Of a stretch of DNA of 64,000 nt, positions 56,139 through 64,000 are shown piece after piece. Under the pieces are notes generated by a model, which saw only the letters and a list, made by a program, of their open reading frames with translations, was not told where the DNA came from and searched no databases. A program made the translations under genes and the position numbers. The stretch spans positions 1 through 64,000 of the forward strand of contig NZ_JQGJ02000006.1 in the NCBI RefSeq assembly GCF_000802155.2. The letters are read 5' to 3'. This stretch comes from Pseudomonas frederiksbergensis. GTDB lineage: Bacteria; Pseudomonadota; Gammaproteobacteria; Pseudomonadales; Pseudomonadaceae. Numbering within the stretch: position 1 is the stretch's first letter; each line of letters begins with the position of its first letter.

Positions 56139-57008
56139 TCAATTCGCTTCTTTCACCGCACTCAAAAACGCACACGTACGCTCCTGCTGAGGGTTCTCGA
56201 AGATCTGCGCCGGCGTGCCTTGTTCATGGATCTGTCCTTTGTAGAAGAAGCACACCCGATCAGCGAATTCTCGCGCAAACCCCATCTGGTGGGTCACCAT
56301 CAGCATCGTCAGGTTGTGCTCGGCACCCAGCTTGCGGATCACATTCAAGACCTCGCCGCACAGCTCCGGATCGAGCGCGGACGTCACTTCGTCAAACAGC
56401 ATCACTTTGGGCCGCATCGCCAGCGCCCGGGCAATCGCCACCCGTTGTTGCTGGCCGCCGGACAACTGCGACGGGTAATGGTCGAGCTTGTTGCCCAGCC
56501 CCACCAGTTCCAGCAGGTCGGCAGCGCGTTCCCGGGCCTCTTTCGGGTTCATGCCAAGCACCTGCACCGGCGCTTCGATGACGTTTTGCAGCGCGGTCAT
56601 GTGGGGGAACAGGTTGAAGCTCTGGAACACCATGCCGATCTTGCCGCGCACCCGGCGAATGTGTCGGTCGTTGGCCGGCACCAGCACGCCGTTGCGATTG
56701 GGCATGTGGGTCAGTGAGTCATCCTCGACGCGGATCTGGCCCTGGTCGATGCCTTCCAGGGTCATCAGCACCCGCAGTAGGGTGGACTTGCCCGAGCCGC
56801 TCGGGCCGATGATCGCGACTTTTTCACCGGGTGCGACATCCAGGTTCAGATGGTCGAGTACCGTGAAGCTGCCGTAGCTTTTGGTCACGTCCTGGAAACT
56901 CACAATCGGCCGGGACGGTGTCGGAATCTGCATGGCCGGGGCCTCCTGCTGTGACGCCAGCGTGCTGCGCCGGGACAAATCGGTGGGCGTGGACAGAGGT
57001 AAAGTCAT
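56139..57008 (-). CDS. ehuA: Ectoine/hydroxyectoine ABC transporter ATP-binding protein EhuA
   Basis: A 289-residue ABC ATPase: Walker A GPSGSGKSTL, signature LSGGQQQRVAIARALA, Walker B VMLFDEVTSALD. It energises uptake of ectoine and 5-hydroxyectoine with EhuB, C and D. Its ATG overlaps the ehuD stop (TAATG); an internal ATG at 56933 gives a more typical ATPase start, so the first 25 residues may not be used. Assignment to ectoine comes from the neighbouring catabolic genes, since polar amino acid ATPases look alike. Confidence 0.88.
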   Translation of the reverse strand: MTLPLSTPTDLSRRSTLASQQEAPAMQIPTPSRPIVSFQDVTKSYGSFTVLDHLNLDVAPGEKVAIIGPSGSGKSTLLRVLMTLEGIDQGQIRVEDDSLTHMPNRNGVLVPANDRHIRRVRGKIGMVFQSFNLFPHMTALQNVIEAPVQVLGMNPKEARERAADLLELVGLGNKLDHYPSQLSGGQQQRVAIARALAMRPKVMLFDEVTSALDPELCGEVLNVIRKLGAEHNLTMLMVTHQMGFAREFADRVCFFYKGQIHEQGTPAQIFENPQQERTCAFLSAVKEAN

Positions 57009-57664
57009 TAGCGTAGCTCCATGCGCGTTTCAAGGCGCCGTACCAGATAAGCCAAGGCGAGGCTCAGGGCGAGGAAGAACAGGCCGACCAGGGTGATCGG
57101 TTCCAGGTAGCGGAAGTGCTCGGAACCGATGTTCTTGGCCTGCTGCATGATTTCCACCACGGTGATCGCCGACAGCACCGGCGTGTCCTTGAGCATCGCC
57201 ACCAGATAATTGCCCAGCGGCGGCACGATGGGGCGCAATGCCTGGGGCAGGATGATGTTGCGGTAGGCGTCGTACGGCGCGATGTTCAATGCCGTCACCG
57301 CTTCCCACTGCGCCCGCGGCACCGCGTCGAGACCGCTGCGATAGACCTCGGCGATGTAGCAGGCATAGTGCAGGCCGATGCCGAGGATGCCGACCTGCAT
57401 GGCCGTCAGGCTAAGACCGTAGTTGGGCAGCACGTAGTAGAGGAAATACACCTGGATCAGCAGCGGCGTGCTGCGGATGAACTCGATTACCGCCGTGGCC
57501 GGCCACGACAGCCAGAACCTGCGGCTGCGTCGGCCAATCGCCAGGAACAGCCCCAGCACGATCGCGATCAAAAAACCGATCAACGTGATGCCCACGGTGT
57601 TGAGGGAGGCGCGCAGCAAGTCCGGCAGGATTTGCGCGGCGTAGGACCAGTCGAACAACGTCAT
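57008..57664 (-). CDS. ehuD: Ectoine ABC transporter permease EhuD
   Basis: A 218-residue inner membrane permease of the polar-amino-acid type with about five helices and the EAA loop (SGLDAVPRAQWEAVTALNIAPYDAYRNIILPQALRPIVPPLGN). It overlaps ehuC by ATGA and ehuA by one base, so the three are coupled. Confidence 0.88.
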   Translation of the reverse strand: MTLFDWSYAAQILPDLLRASLNTVGITLIGFLIAIVLGLFLAIGRRSRRFWLSWPATAVIEFIRSTPLLIQVYFLYYVLPNYGLSLTAMQVGILGIGLHYACYIAEVYRSGLDAVPRAQWEAVTALNIAPYDAYRNIILPQALRPIVPPLGNYLVAMLKDTPVLSAITVVEIMQQAKNIGSEHFRYLEPITLVGLFFLALSLALAYLVRRLETRMELR

Positions 57665-58320
57665 GACAGACCTCCACGCATCCGGCCCCGGCTCAGCCGC
57701 CGCTCGATGTTGCGCATGCCGAAGTTGATGGCCTGGGCGAGGATGAAATACATCACCAGCGCCAGGCTGAAAATTTCCAGGGTCTGGAATGTCGCCTGAT
57801 CCAACTGGCGCGCCCGGAAGCTCAGGTCCGACAAGGTGATCAGCGACACCAGCGAGGTGTTCTTCAACAACTCGATCAGCAAATTAGTGCCCGGTGGAAT
57901 CGCTGCCAGCAACGCCTGGGGCAGGATGATTCGCTTGAAGCGCGTGAAGCCGCTGAAATTCAACGCCGTGCAGGCTTCGTATTGGCCCTTGGCGACCGAA
58001 CTGATGGCGCCGCGCATCACCTCGGCCCCATAGGCGCCAATGTGCAGGCCCAGGCCGACGATCGCCACGGCGTAAGGGCTCAACTCGACGTTGAAGGGCG
58101 GCAGCGGCAGCACGAAGAACAGCCAGAACAACTGCACCAGCAGCGACGTACCTCGGAACACTTCGATGTAAGTGATGGAAAACCAGCGCAACGCGCGCCA
58201 CGGCGACAGCCGCCCGAGGGCTGCGAGTACCGCTGCGACAATCGCCAGCAGCGAGCCGAAGAAGGTCACCTGGAGCGTGACCCAGGCCCCTTGAATCAAT
58301 AACGGAAGTAATTCGCCCAT
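57661..58320 (-). CDS. ehuC: Ectoine ABC transporter permease EhuC
   Basis: A 219-residue inner membrane permease similar to EhuD; the EAA loop reads GAISSVAKGQYEACTALNFSGFTRFKRIILPQALLAAIPPGTN. It pairs with EhuD to form the channel. 72 bases separate it from ehuB. Confidence 0.88.
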   Translation of the reverse strand: MGELLPLLIQGAWVTLQVTFFGSLLAIVAAVLAALGRLSPWRALRWFSITYIEVFRGTSLLVQLFWLFFVLPLPPFNVELSPYAVAIVGLGLHIGAYGAEVMRGAISSVAKGQYEACTALNFSGFTRFKRIILPQALLAAIPPGTNLLIELLKNTSLVSLITLSDLSFRARQLDQATFQTLEIFSLALVMYFILAQAINFGMRNIERRLSRGRMRGGLS

Positions 58321-58392
58321 GGTTCAACCCGATATCCGATGAAGCAGGGAACAGGCATCACGCCAGCGCGTCATGCCCGTTTCGGCGTGCCG

Positions 58393-59250
58393 TCAGGGCT
58401 GAGCGCAGAGCTCGGCCGCGGTCTTGCTGGTGACGTTGGATTTGTCGAAACCGAATGGCGCGACGGCCTTGAGGTGTTCTTCCGAACCCAGCCACTTTTT
58501 CAGCTCGGCATTGACCGCGTCCCGCAGGTCCTTGTCTTCGGGGCGGAAGGCCAGGGCGCCGTAGCCGATGTGGGACGGGTCGTCCTTGAATTCCGTCATT
58601 GCCTCGACCTTGTCGCCGCCCTTGCTGGCCAGGCCTTTCATGGTCAGTTGCGTGCCGACGGCGGCGTCGGCGCGACCGGCGCGCACGGCTTGCAGCTGTG
58701 CGGTGGTGTCGGGAACCTGGAGAATCTGTTCGTCCTTGACCCCGGAATCGCGGGCATACGCCAGGTTCACCGTACCGGCCATGATGGCCAACTTGACGTC
58801 CGGTTGCTTGGCGATGTCTTCATAACTATGGAGCTTTTTCGGGTTGCCCTTGGCCACGAGCAACGCGTCGGGCAACTGGTACTGCGGATCGGTGAACAAT
58901 ACTTGCTTGCAGCGCGCCGGGGTGATGTACATGCCGGCGGCAATCACGTCGAAGCGCCCGGCGCGCAGGCCAGGGATCAGCGAGCCCCATTCGGTGAGCA
59001 CGCCGTTGACCTGCTTGATGCCCATCTTGGCGAAGATGATCTTGGCGATCTCCGGCGATTCGCCGGTGACGGTGCCGTCGGTTTCGGTAAAGGCGAACGG
59101 GGTTTCGTTGGCGTAGCCGATCCGGATGCTGCTGTTGCTTTTGACGGTGTCCAGGGTGGCCGCTTGAACGCTGCCGGCCAGGCCCAGTACGGCACAGGTC
59201 AACAAGAGCCTACGCAAGGGCGCGCAGTCGCCGGGAAGAAAATTGCTCAT
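58393..59250 (-). CDS. ehuB: Ectoine/hydroxyectoine-binding periplasmic protein EhuB
   Basis: A 285-residue solute-binding protein with a signal peptide (cleavage near GSVQA-ATL, residue 30). The binding domain starts SNSSIRIGYANETPFAFTETDG, with the aromatic and Arg residues of the EhuB type. First gene of ehuBCDA, divergent from enuR. AGGAG precedes the ATG. Confidence 0.9.
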   Translation of the reverse strand: MSNFLPGDCAPLRRLLLTCAVLGLAGSVQAATLDTVKSNSSIRIGYANETPFAFTETDGTVTGESPEIAKIIFAKMGIKQVNGVLTEWGSLIPGLRAGRFDVIAAGMYITPARCKQVLFTDPQYQLPDALLVAKGNPKKLHSYEDIAKQPDVKLAIMAGTVNLAYARDSGVKDEQILQVPDTTAQLQAVRAGRADAAVGTQLTMKGLASKGGDKVEAMTEFKDDPSHIGYGALAFRPEDKDLRDAVNAELKKWLGSEEHLKAVAPFGFDKSNVTSKTAAELCAQP

Positions 59251-59462
59251 CGATAAAATCTCCTGTTTCTTGTGGATCCGTCAGCGGACGGTTCTGTGTT
59301 AGGAGGCAGTGTGACAAGAGCAAAACGTACGGCGGCGGATCCGGGCGGGGCCTGGAAACGGTAACAGCGCCGGTACAGGTCGATCCGGCTTTTTGTCGGG
59401 GTAATGAACCCGCCTGGAGGACGACCGTGGACCGAGCATACAAAAGCCCCGGCGCGGATTGT

Positions 59463-59478
59463 ATTGCACTAGGACAAT
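59463..59478. promoter_or_regulatory. Candidate EnuR operator (copy 1)
   Basis: ATTGCACTAGGACAAT, partly palindromic about CTAG, lies between ehuB and enuR, 62 bases before the enuR ATG. It matches 13 of 16 bases with the copy before eutB (61038-61053). Confidence 0.6.
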
Positions 59479-59539
59479 TGCTTTGCCGCCATGGCCGCGC
59501 AATGCTGTGCGCACCCGTTCTCATGCCGGTTGCAGCGTT

Positions 59540-60934
59540 ATGGATAAGTGGAAATCAGCCCTGGATGTTGCCCGCAGCGGTGAATCCAAATACAAGATCC
59601 TGGTGCAGGCCATTGCCGACGATATCGAACAGGGCAGCCTGGCCAACGATCAGCGCCTGCCGCCGCAACGGCAAGTGGCCGACGCCATGGGCATCAGCGT
59701 GCAGACCGTCACCAACGCCTACAAGGAGCTGGAGCGCCAAGGGCTGGTCCGTTGCGAAGTCGGGCGTGGCAGTTTCGTCTCGCGGCGCATGAGCGACCGG
59801 GTGGCGACTTACATACTCGACAGCCCCGAGCGGGCGCTGGTGGATTTCTCCATCACGCGCATTCTCCACACCCGCGAGCATGATCAGTTCTGGCGTGACA
59901 CCTGTGCCGAACTGAGTACCGAAGAGGATCAGCCATGGATCCATGCGTTTCGTCCGATAGCCGGTTTTGAGTCCCATCGCGAAGCTGCGGCGCAGTGGAT
60001 TGGGCGGCAGGGGCTCAAGGTCGATCGCAACGATGTATTGATCACCAATGGCGCGGCTCATGGCATCTTCCTCGCCCTGGCGTCCCTCGCCGGTCCCGAC
60101 GATGTGGTGCTCTGCGAAGGGCTGACCGACCACGGCGTGATCGGCAATTCCCAGGTACTGGGCTTTACCCTCAAGGGCCTGGACACTGACCGCCATGGCA
60201 TCGACCCCGAGCATTTCGAGGACATGTGCAGCAACGAGCGCATCACCGCGTTGGTGTGCACGCCGAACCTGAACAACCCCACCACCAGCCTGATGCCTGA
60301 CGCCCGGCGTCGGGAAATTGCCGAGATCGCTCGCCGCTTCGGTGTGCACATCATCGAAGACGATGTGTACGGTCCGCTGCTGGACGAACGCCGTGCGCCG
60401 CCCATCAGCCATTACCTGCCGGAGCTGTCGTTCTATTGCACGAGCATGACCAAGTCGGTGCTCACGGGGTTGCGCATCGGCTATCTGGTGGTGCCCAAGC
60501 GCCTCGCGCTGCGCACCGAAAGCATCCTGCGGGTCAACAGCTGGATGGCCACGCCGATGGTGTCGGAGATCGCCGCCCGCTGGATCCGCGATGGCCGCGC
60601 CGAATCGTTGCTGCACCTGCAGCGGCGCCTGTTGGCCGGGCGCCAGGCGATGGTTACTGAATACATGGGCGAGCACGTATTGGCCCAGCATCCTCACGCC
60701 TTGAATGCCTGGATCGGCATCCCGCCCCACTGGGAAGTCGACAGCCTGGTGCGGGCGCTAAGGCATAAGCACATCGCCGTCACGTCGCCCGACCCGTTCA
60801 CCGTGCGCGGCACCCCCCGGCCACGCGCGGTGCGGGTCTGCGTCGGCGCTGAATGCAGCGACGAGGAAATGCGCCATGCACTGATCGGCATGCGGGAGAT
60901 CTTCAACCAGTACCCGCAGATTCATGATTTCTGA
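59540..60934 (+). CDS. enuR: MocR/GabR-family ectoine regulator EnuR
   Basis: A 464-residue regulator: an N-terminal GntR-type winged helix (about 15-85: LPPQRQVADAMGISVQTVTNAYKELERQGLVRCEVGRGSFV) joined to a fold-type I aminotransferase domain that binds PLP. The Schiff-base lysine is Lys305 in CTSMTKSVLTGLR, matching Lys302 of Ruegeria EnuR. It senses ectoine-derived diaminobutyrate metabolites and relieves repression of ectoine genes. Start ATG at 59540. Divergent from ehuBCDA. Confidence 0.92.
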   Translation: MDKWKSALDVARSGESKYKILVQAIADDIEQGSLANDQRLPPQRQVADAMGISVQTVTNAYKELERQGLVRCEVGRGSFVSRRMSDRVATYILDSPERALVDFSITRILHTREHDQFWRDTCAELSTEEDQPWIHAFRPIAGFESHREAAAQWIGRQGLKVDRNDVLITNGAAHGIFLALASLAGPDDVVLCEGLTDHGVIGNSQVLGFTLKGLDTDRHGIDPEHFEDMCSNERITALVCTPNLNNPTTSLMPDARRREIAEIARRFGVHIIEDDVYGPLLDERRAPPISHYLPELSFYCTSMTKSVLTGLRIGYLVVPKRLALRTESILRVNSWMATPMVSEIAARWIRDGRAESLLHLQRRLLAGRQAMVTEYMGEHVLAQHPHALNAWIGIPPHWEVDSLVRALRHKHIAVTSPDPFTVRGTPRPRAVRVCVGAECSDEEMRHALIGMREIFNQYPQIHDF

Positions 60935-61037
60935 TGGCAGTGCTCTGTAAAAGCAGGTGCTTACTCAAGAACTGCGCGCGCCTTTGTGGCGAGGGGATCT
61001 CCGGGCCTTTCGTTCAAGCGAAATGAACGCAAACTAA

Positions 61038-61053
61038 ATTGCCCTAGTACATT
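61038..61053. promoter_or_regulatory. Candidate EnuR operator (copy 2)
   Basis: ATTGCCCTAGTACATT, 58 bases before the eutB ATG. It shares 13 of 16 bases with 59463-59478, including the CTAG centre. A half REP (TTTGTGGCGAGGGGATC) lies 40 bases before it. Confidence 0.6.
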
Positions 61054-61111
61054 CATCACCACAATCCAGCCCTCTTAGACTGCGCCCAACATCTCCGCTC
61101 GGGACGCCGTC

Positions 61112-62083
61112 ATGACAGGGTTGCAGCTTCAGGACATCTACATCGCTCGCCAGCGCATCGAGTCGCAGGTGCGGCGCACGCCCATGGAGCATTCCCCCAG
61201 CCTGTCGCGACTGATGGGCGTGCCGGTGTACCTCAAGCTCGAATCCCTGCAATTGACCGGCAGCTTCAAGCTGCGCGGGGCGAGCAATGCCGTGGCGCAG
61301 CTCAGTGTCGAGCAAAAGGCCCAAGGCGTGGTCACGGCTTCGACCGGCAACCATGGCAGGGCACTGGCCCATGCGGCCTCGCAGCAGGGCGTCCGGGCGA
61401 TTGTCTGCCTGTCGAACCTGGTGCCAGCCAACAAGGTGCAGGCGATTCGCGATTTGGGCGCCGAGGTGTGCATCGTCGGCCAATCCCAGGACGATGCCCA
61501 GCGCGAAGCCGAGCGCATCGCCCGGGAGCAGGGGGCGACCTTCCTGCCGCCGTTCGATCACCCGGCAATCATCGCCGGCCAAGGCACCCTCGGCCTGGAG
61601 ATCCTCGAACAGCAACCGGACGTGGCCCAGGTCCTGGTGCCATTGTCCGGCGGCGGCCTGTTCGCCGGCGTCGCCTTCGCGCTGAAAAGCGCCAATCCCA
61701 CGATCCAGGTCCACGGCATCAGCATGGCCCGCGGTGCCGCGATGCACGCCAGTCTTGCCGCCGGACAACCGGTGGACATCGAAGAGCTGCCCACCTTGGC
61801 CGATTCCCTCGGCGGCGGCATCGGCCTGGACAATCGCTACACCTTCGCCATGACCCGCCGACTGATCGATGGCCTGCACCTGCTCTCGGAAGCCTCGATT
61901 GCCAATGCCATCCGCCACGCCTATCACCACGAGCGCCTGGTGCTCGAAGGCGCTGCCGTGGTGGGCATCGCGGCGCTGCTCGACGGCTTGATTGAACCGC
62001 GCGGCTCCATTGTGGTGGTGGTCAGCGGGCGCAACGTCGACACCGAACAACATGCCCGCGTGATCGCCGGCGCCAACGCTTGA
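61112..62083 (+). CDS. eutB: Hydroxyectoine dehydratase-type PLP enzyme EutB
   Basis: A 323-residue fold-type II PLP enzyme of the threonine dehydratase group. The PLP lysine is Lys53 in TGSFKLRGASN and the phosphate loop is SGGGLFAG. In ectoine-using bacteria EutB acts with EutC to convert 5-hydroxyectoine to ectoine. Directly upstream of eutC and doeA, downstream of enuR with a separate promoter region of 178 bp. Confidence 0.9.
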   Translation: MTGLQLQDIYIARQRIESQVRRTPMEHSPSLSRLMGVPVYLKLESLQLTGSFKLRGASNAVAQLSVEQKAQGVVTASTGNHGRALAHAASQQGVRAIVCLSNLVPANKVQAIRDLGAEVCIVGQSQDDAQREAERIAREQGATFLPPFDHPAIIAGQGTLGLEILEQQPDVAQVLVPLSGGGLFAGVAFALKSANPTIQVHGISMARGAAMHASLAAGQPVDIEELPTLADSLGGGIGLDNRYTFAMTRRLIDGLHLLSEASIANAIRHAYHHERLVLEGAAVVGIAALLDGLIEPRGSIVVVVSGRNVDTEQHARVIAGANA

Positions 62084-62105
62084 TCACCCATTAACGGAGC
62101 CTGCC

Positions 62106-63098
62106 ATGAGTGAAGTCACCCTATTGAGCGAAGTCGACCTGCGCAGCTGCGTGGCCCTCGATCTGGCGAGTATCGATGCCGTCGAACAGGCCTTCGTGCT
62201 GCTGGCCACCGCCGCCGTGGCGATGCCGCCGATCCTGCGGTTGGACATTCCCGAGCACAACGGTGAAGTGGATGTGAAGACCGCTTACCTGCCGGGCCTG
62301 GAACGCTTCGCCATCAAGGTCAGCCCGGGTTTTTTCGATAATCCCAAGCTTGGCCTGCCCAGCCTCAACGGCATGATGATGCTGCTCTCGGCACGCACCG
62401 GTTTGCTGGAGGCGCTGCTGCTGGACAACGGCTACCTCACCGCCGTGCGCACCGCTGCAGCGGGTGCGGTGGCGGCCCGTTGCCTGTCTCGCGAGGACAG
62501 CCGCAGCGTCGCGCTGATCGGTGCCGGCGAGCAGGCGGCGTTGCAGCTTCAGGCGCTGCGCCTGGTGCGGCCCATCGACGAGGTGCGGGTCTGGGCGCGT
62601 GATGGACAAAAAGCCAAGGCATTCAGTCAGGCGTTGGCACGTGAAACCGGCCTGGCCGTCACACCAGGCGCGTCCATTGACGCTGCCCTGGAAGGCGTGG
62701 ACATCGCCATCACCTGCACACCCAGTCGCGAACCTTTGATCGAAGCCCGTCATTTGCACCCCGGCCTGCACATCACCGCGATGGGCTCGGACGCGGAACA
62801 CAAGAACGAGATTTCCCCGCAAGCCCTGGCCGCCGTCGACTGCTATGTCGCCGATCGCCTGAGCCAGACCCGCGTGCTCGGCGAGCTGCACCATGCCCTC
62901 GCGGCAGGCACCGTTCGCGATGACCTGGCGTTGATGGAATTGGGACGGGTGTTGGCGGGGCAGCGGCTCGGGCGCACCGATGCGGCGCAAGTGACGCTGT
63001 GCGACCTCACCGGTACCGGCGCCCAGGACACCGCTATCGCCAACCTCGCTTTCGAGCGGGCAAAAGCGGCGGGCAAGGGCTTTGCGTTCGATCGCTAA
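62106..63098 (+). CDS. eutC: Cyclodeaminase-type enzyme EutC
   Basis: A 330-residue ornithine cyclodeaminase/mu-crystallin family protein with NAD site ALIGAGEQAALQLQAL and the substrate-region MPPILRLDIPEHNGEVDVKTAYLPG. With EutB it removes the 5-hydroxyl function of hydroxyectoine. 22 bases after eutB, 40 bases before doeA. Full length. Confidence 0.9.
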   Translation: MSEVTLLSEVDLRSCVALDLASIDAVEQAFVLLATAAVAMPPILRLDIPEHNGEVDVKTAYLPGLERFAIKVSPGFFDNPKLGLPSLNGMMMLLSARTGLLEALLLDNGYLTAVRTAAAGAVAARCLSREDSRSVALIGAGEQAALQLQALRLVRPIDEVRVWARDGQKAKAFSQALARETGLAVTPGASIDAALEGVDIAITCTPSREPLIEARHLHPGLHITAMGSDAEHKNEISPQALAAVDCYVADRLSQTRVLGELHHALAAGTVRDDLALMELGRVLAGQRLGRTDAAQVTLCDLTGTGAQDTAIANLAFERAKAAGKGFAFDR

Positions 63099-63138
63099 CC
63101 ATTTTTCATTCGTGCTTCATTGATCAGAGGGCAGGTGG

Positions 63139-64000
63139 ATGTCAGAGATAGTCGTCAATCTTCCGTTCCAGCGGGAGGAATACGCCCAGCGCCTGGCGAA
63201 GGTTCGCGCGGCCATGCAGGCCCAAGGGCTGGAGCTGCTGCTGGTCACCGATCCATCGAACATGGCCTGGCTCACCGGCTATGACGGCTGGTCGTTCTAT
63301 GTGCACCAGTGCGTGCTGCTGGCGCTGGAGGGCGAGCCCGTGTGGTTCGGTCGCGGCCAGGATGCCAACGGTGCCAGGCGCACGGTGTTCATGCACGCCG
63401 ACAACATCGTCGGTTACCCGGACATCTACGTGCAGTCCCGCGAGCGCCATCCCATGGACTATTTGTCCCGCGAAGTGATCATCGCCCGTGGCTGGGGCGC
63501 GCTGAGCATCGGCGTCGAAATGGACAACTATTACTTCAGCGCCGCTGCGTACCTGTCGCTGCAAAAGCATTTGCCCGAGGCAAAACTGGTGGATGCGGTA
63601 GGCCTGGTGAATTGGCAGCGTGCGGTCAAGTCGCCCCAGGAGATCGCCTACATGCGCATCGCTGCGCGCATCGTCGAGAACATGCACGGTCGGATACTCG
63701 AACGGATCGAGCCGGGCATGCGCAAGAATGAACTGGTGGCCGAGATCTACAGCAGCGGCATCCTCGGTGCCGACGGCCATGGCGGAGACTATCCGGCCAT
63801 CGTGCCGCTGTTGCCCACCGGGGCTGATGCCAGCGCGCCGCACCTGACCTGGGATGATTCGCCGTTCGAACGGGGCGCCGGGACCTTCTTCGAAATCGCC
63901 GGTTGCTACAAGCGTTACCACTGCCCGCTGTCGCGCACCATTTACCTGGGCAAGCCGCCGCAGCATTTCCTCGAGGGTGAAAAAGCCGTGGTCGAAGGCA
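63139..64000 (+). CDS. doeA: Ectoine hydrolase DoeA (3' end outside window)
   Basis: The first 287 codons of an M24-family (creatinase/proline dipeptidase fold) hydrolase starting MSEIVVNLPFQREEYAQRLAKVRAAMQ. DoeA opens the ectoine ring to N-acetyl-diaminobutyrate. The creatinase N-domain is complete and the catalytic pita-bread domain begins (KSPQEIAYMRIAARIVENMHGRI), but the window ends before its end. Position after eutBC fixes the identity. GCAGGTGG precedes the ATG. Confidence 0.9.
   Translation, partial: MSEIVVNLPFQREEYAQRLAKVRAAMQAQGLELLLVTDPSNMAWLTGYDGWSFYVHQCVLLALEGEPVWFGRGQDANGARRTVFMHADNIVGYPDIYVQSRERHPMDYLSREVIIARGWGALSIGVEMDNYYFSAAAYLSLQKHLPEAKLVDAVGLVNWQRAVKSPQEIAYMRIAARIVENMHGRILERIEPGMRKNELVAEIYSSGILGADGHGGDYPAIVPLLPTGADASAPHLTWDDSPFERGAGTFFEIAGCYKRYHCPLSRTIYLGKPPQHFLEGEKAVVEG

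Overview
The window is ordinary-looking chromosome of a Pseudomonas, most likely of the P. fluorescens lineage. The support is high GC, typical Pseudomonas neighbourhoods (cysZ-trxB, folM-folE-folX beside a short LOV photoreceptor, the DUF1302/DUF1329 operon with a MalT-like regulator, hmgR-hmgABC, cyoABCDE, norR-fhp), Pseudomonas-only families such as DUF3509, and many REP-type hairpins (GTGGCGAGGG..., GATCGCAGCC..., GTGGGAGCGGG...). No rRNA, tRNA, CRISPR array, prophage or intact IS was seen.

Layout. 1-5.5 kb: glycosyltransferase, CysZ, TrxB, a class III aminotransferase, HopJ-family and DUF1244 proteins. 5.5-10.9 kb: pterin genes folX-folE-folM, a monooxygenase-like membrane protein, then a light-response module (class II LitR/PplR-type MerR regulator, PilZ protein, short LOV photoreceptor) and a flavodoxin. 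10.9-14.5 kb: class II aldolase, alpha/beta hydrolase, SDR, and an AmpDh3-like amidase. 14.5-21.9 kb: a hairpin-rich noncoding region, the DUF1302-DUF1329 outer membrane/periplasmic operon, its MalT/LuxR-type regulator and an orphan gene. 21.9-28.2 kb: homogentisate catabolism (hmgR, hmgA, fah, maiA), a SirB1-type protein and a leucine dehydrogenase homologue lacking the usual catalytic lysine. 28.2-30.5 kb: yebG with a LexA box, psiE, DUF3509, a second HPF-type protein. 30.6-36.5 kb: fecIRA-type iron uptake, AraC regulator, EamA transporter. 36.6-43.8 kb: GhrB-type reductase, cysteine-cluster protein, CheV, NorR with flavohaemoglobin, DsbB. 44.6-49.4 kb: cytochrome bo3 oxidase operon. 49.5-50 kb: a decayed higBA toxin-antitoxin locus with the toxin deleted internally. 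50.1-56 kb: conserved unknowns, PAS-GGDEF, LysR, ArgD, OmpA lipoprotein. 56.1-64 kb: ectoine/5-hydroxyectoine uptake and catabolism (ehuABCD divergent from enuR-eutB-eutC-doeA, doeA cut by the window edge).

How it works together. Several blocks are local regulator-plus-target units whose operators can be read in the DNA: HmgR (CAAATTACG-N5-CGTAATTTG), NorR (three GTCxT-type palindromes), LexA (CTGT-N8-ACAG before yebG), the HigA palindrome, and a 16-nt motif shared by the enuR/ehuB and eutB promoters. The points most worth a second look are the light/PilZ/pterin neighbourhood, the eroded higB between two near-identical terminators, the Lys-to-Val change in the leucine dehydrogenase homologue, the shared EnuR-type motif, the CA (Crc/Hfq-type) motifs on the DUF1302 and MalT-like genes, and the structured region at 14.7-15.1 kb.
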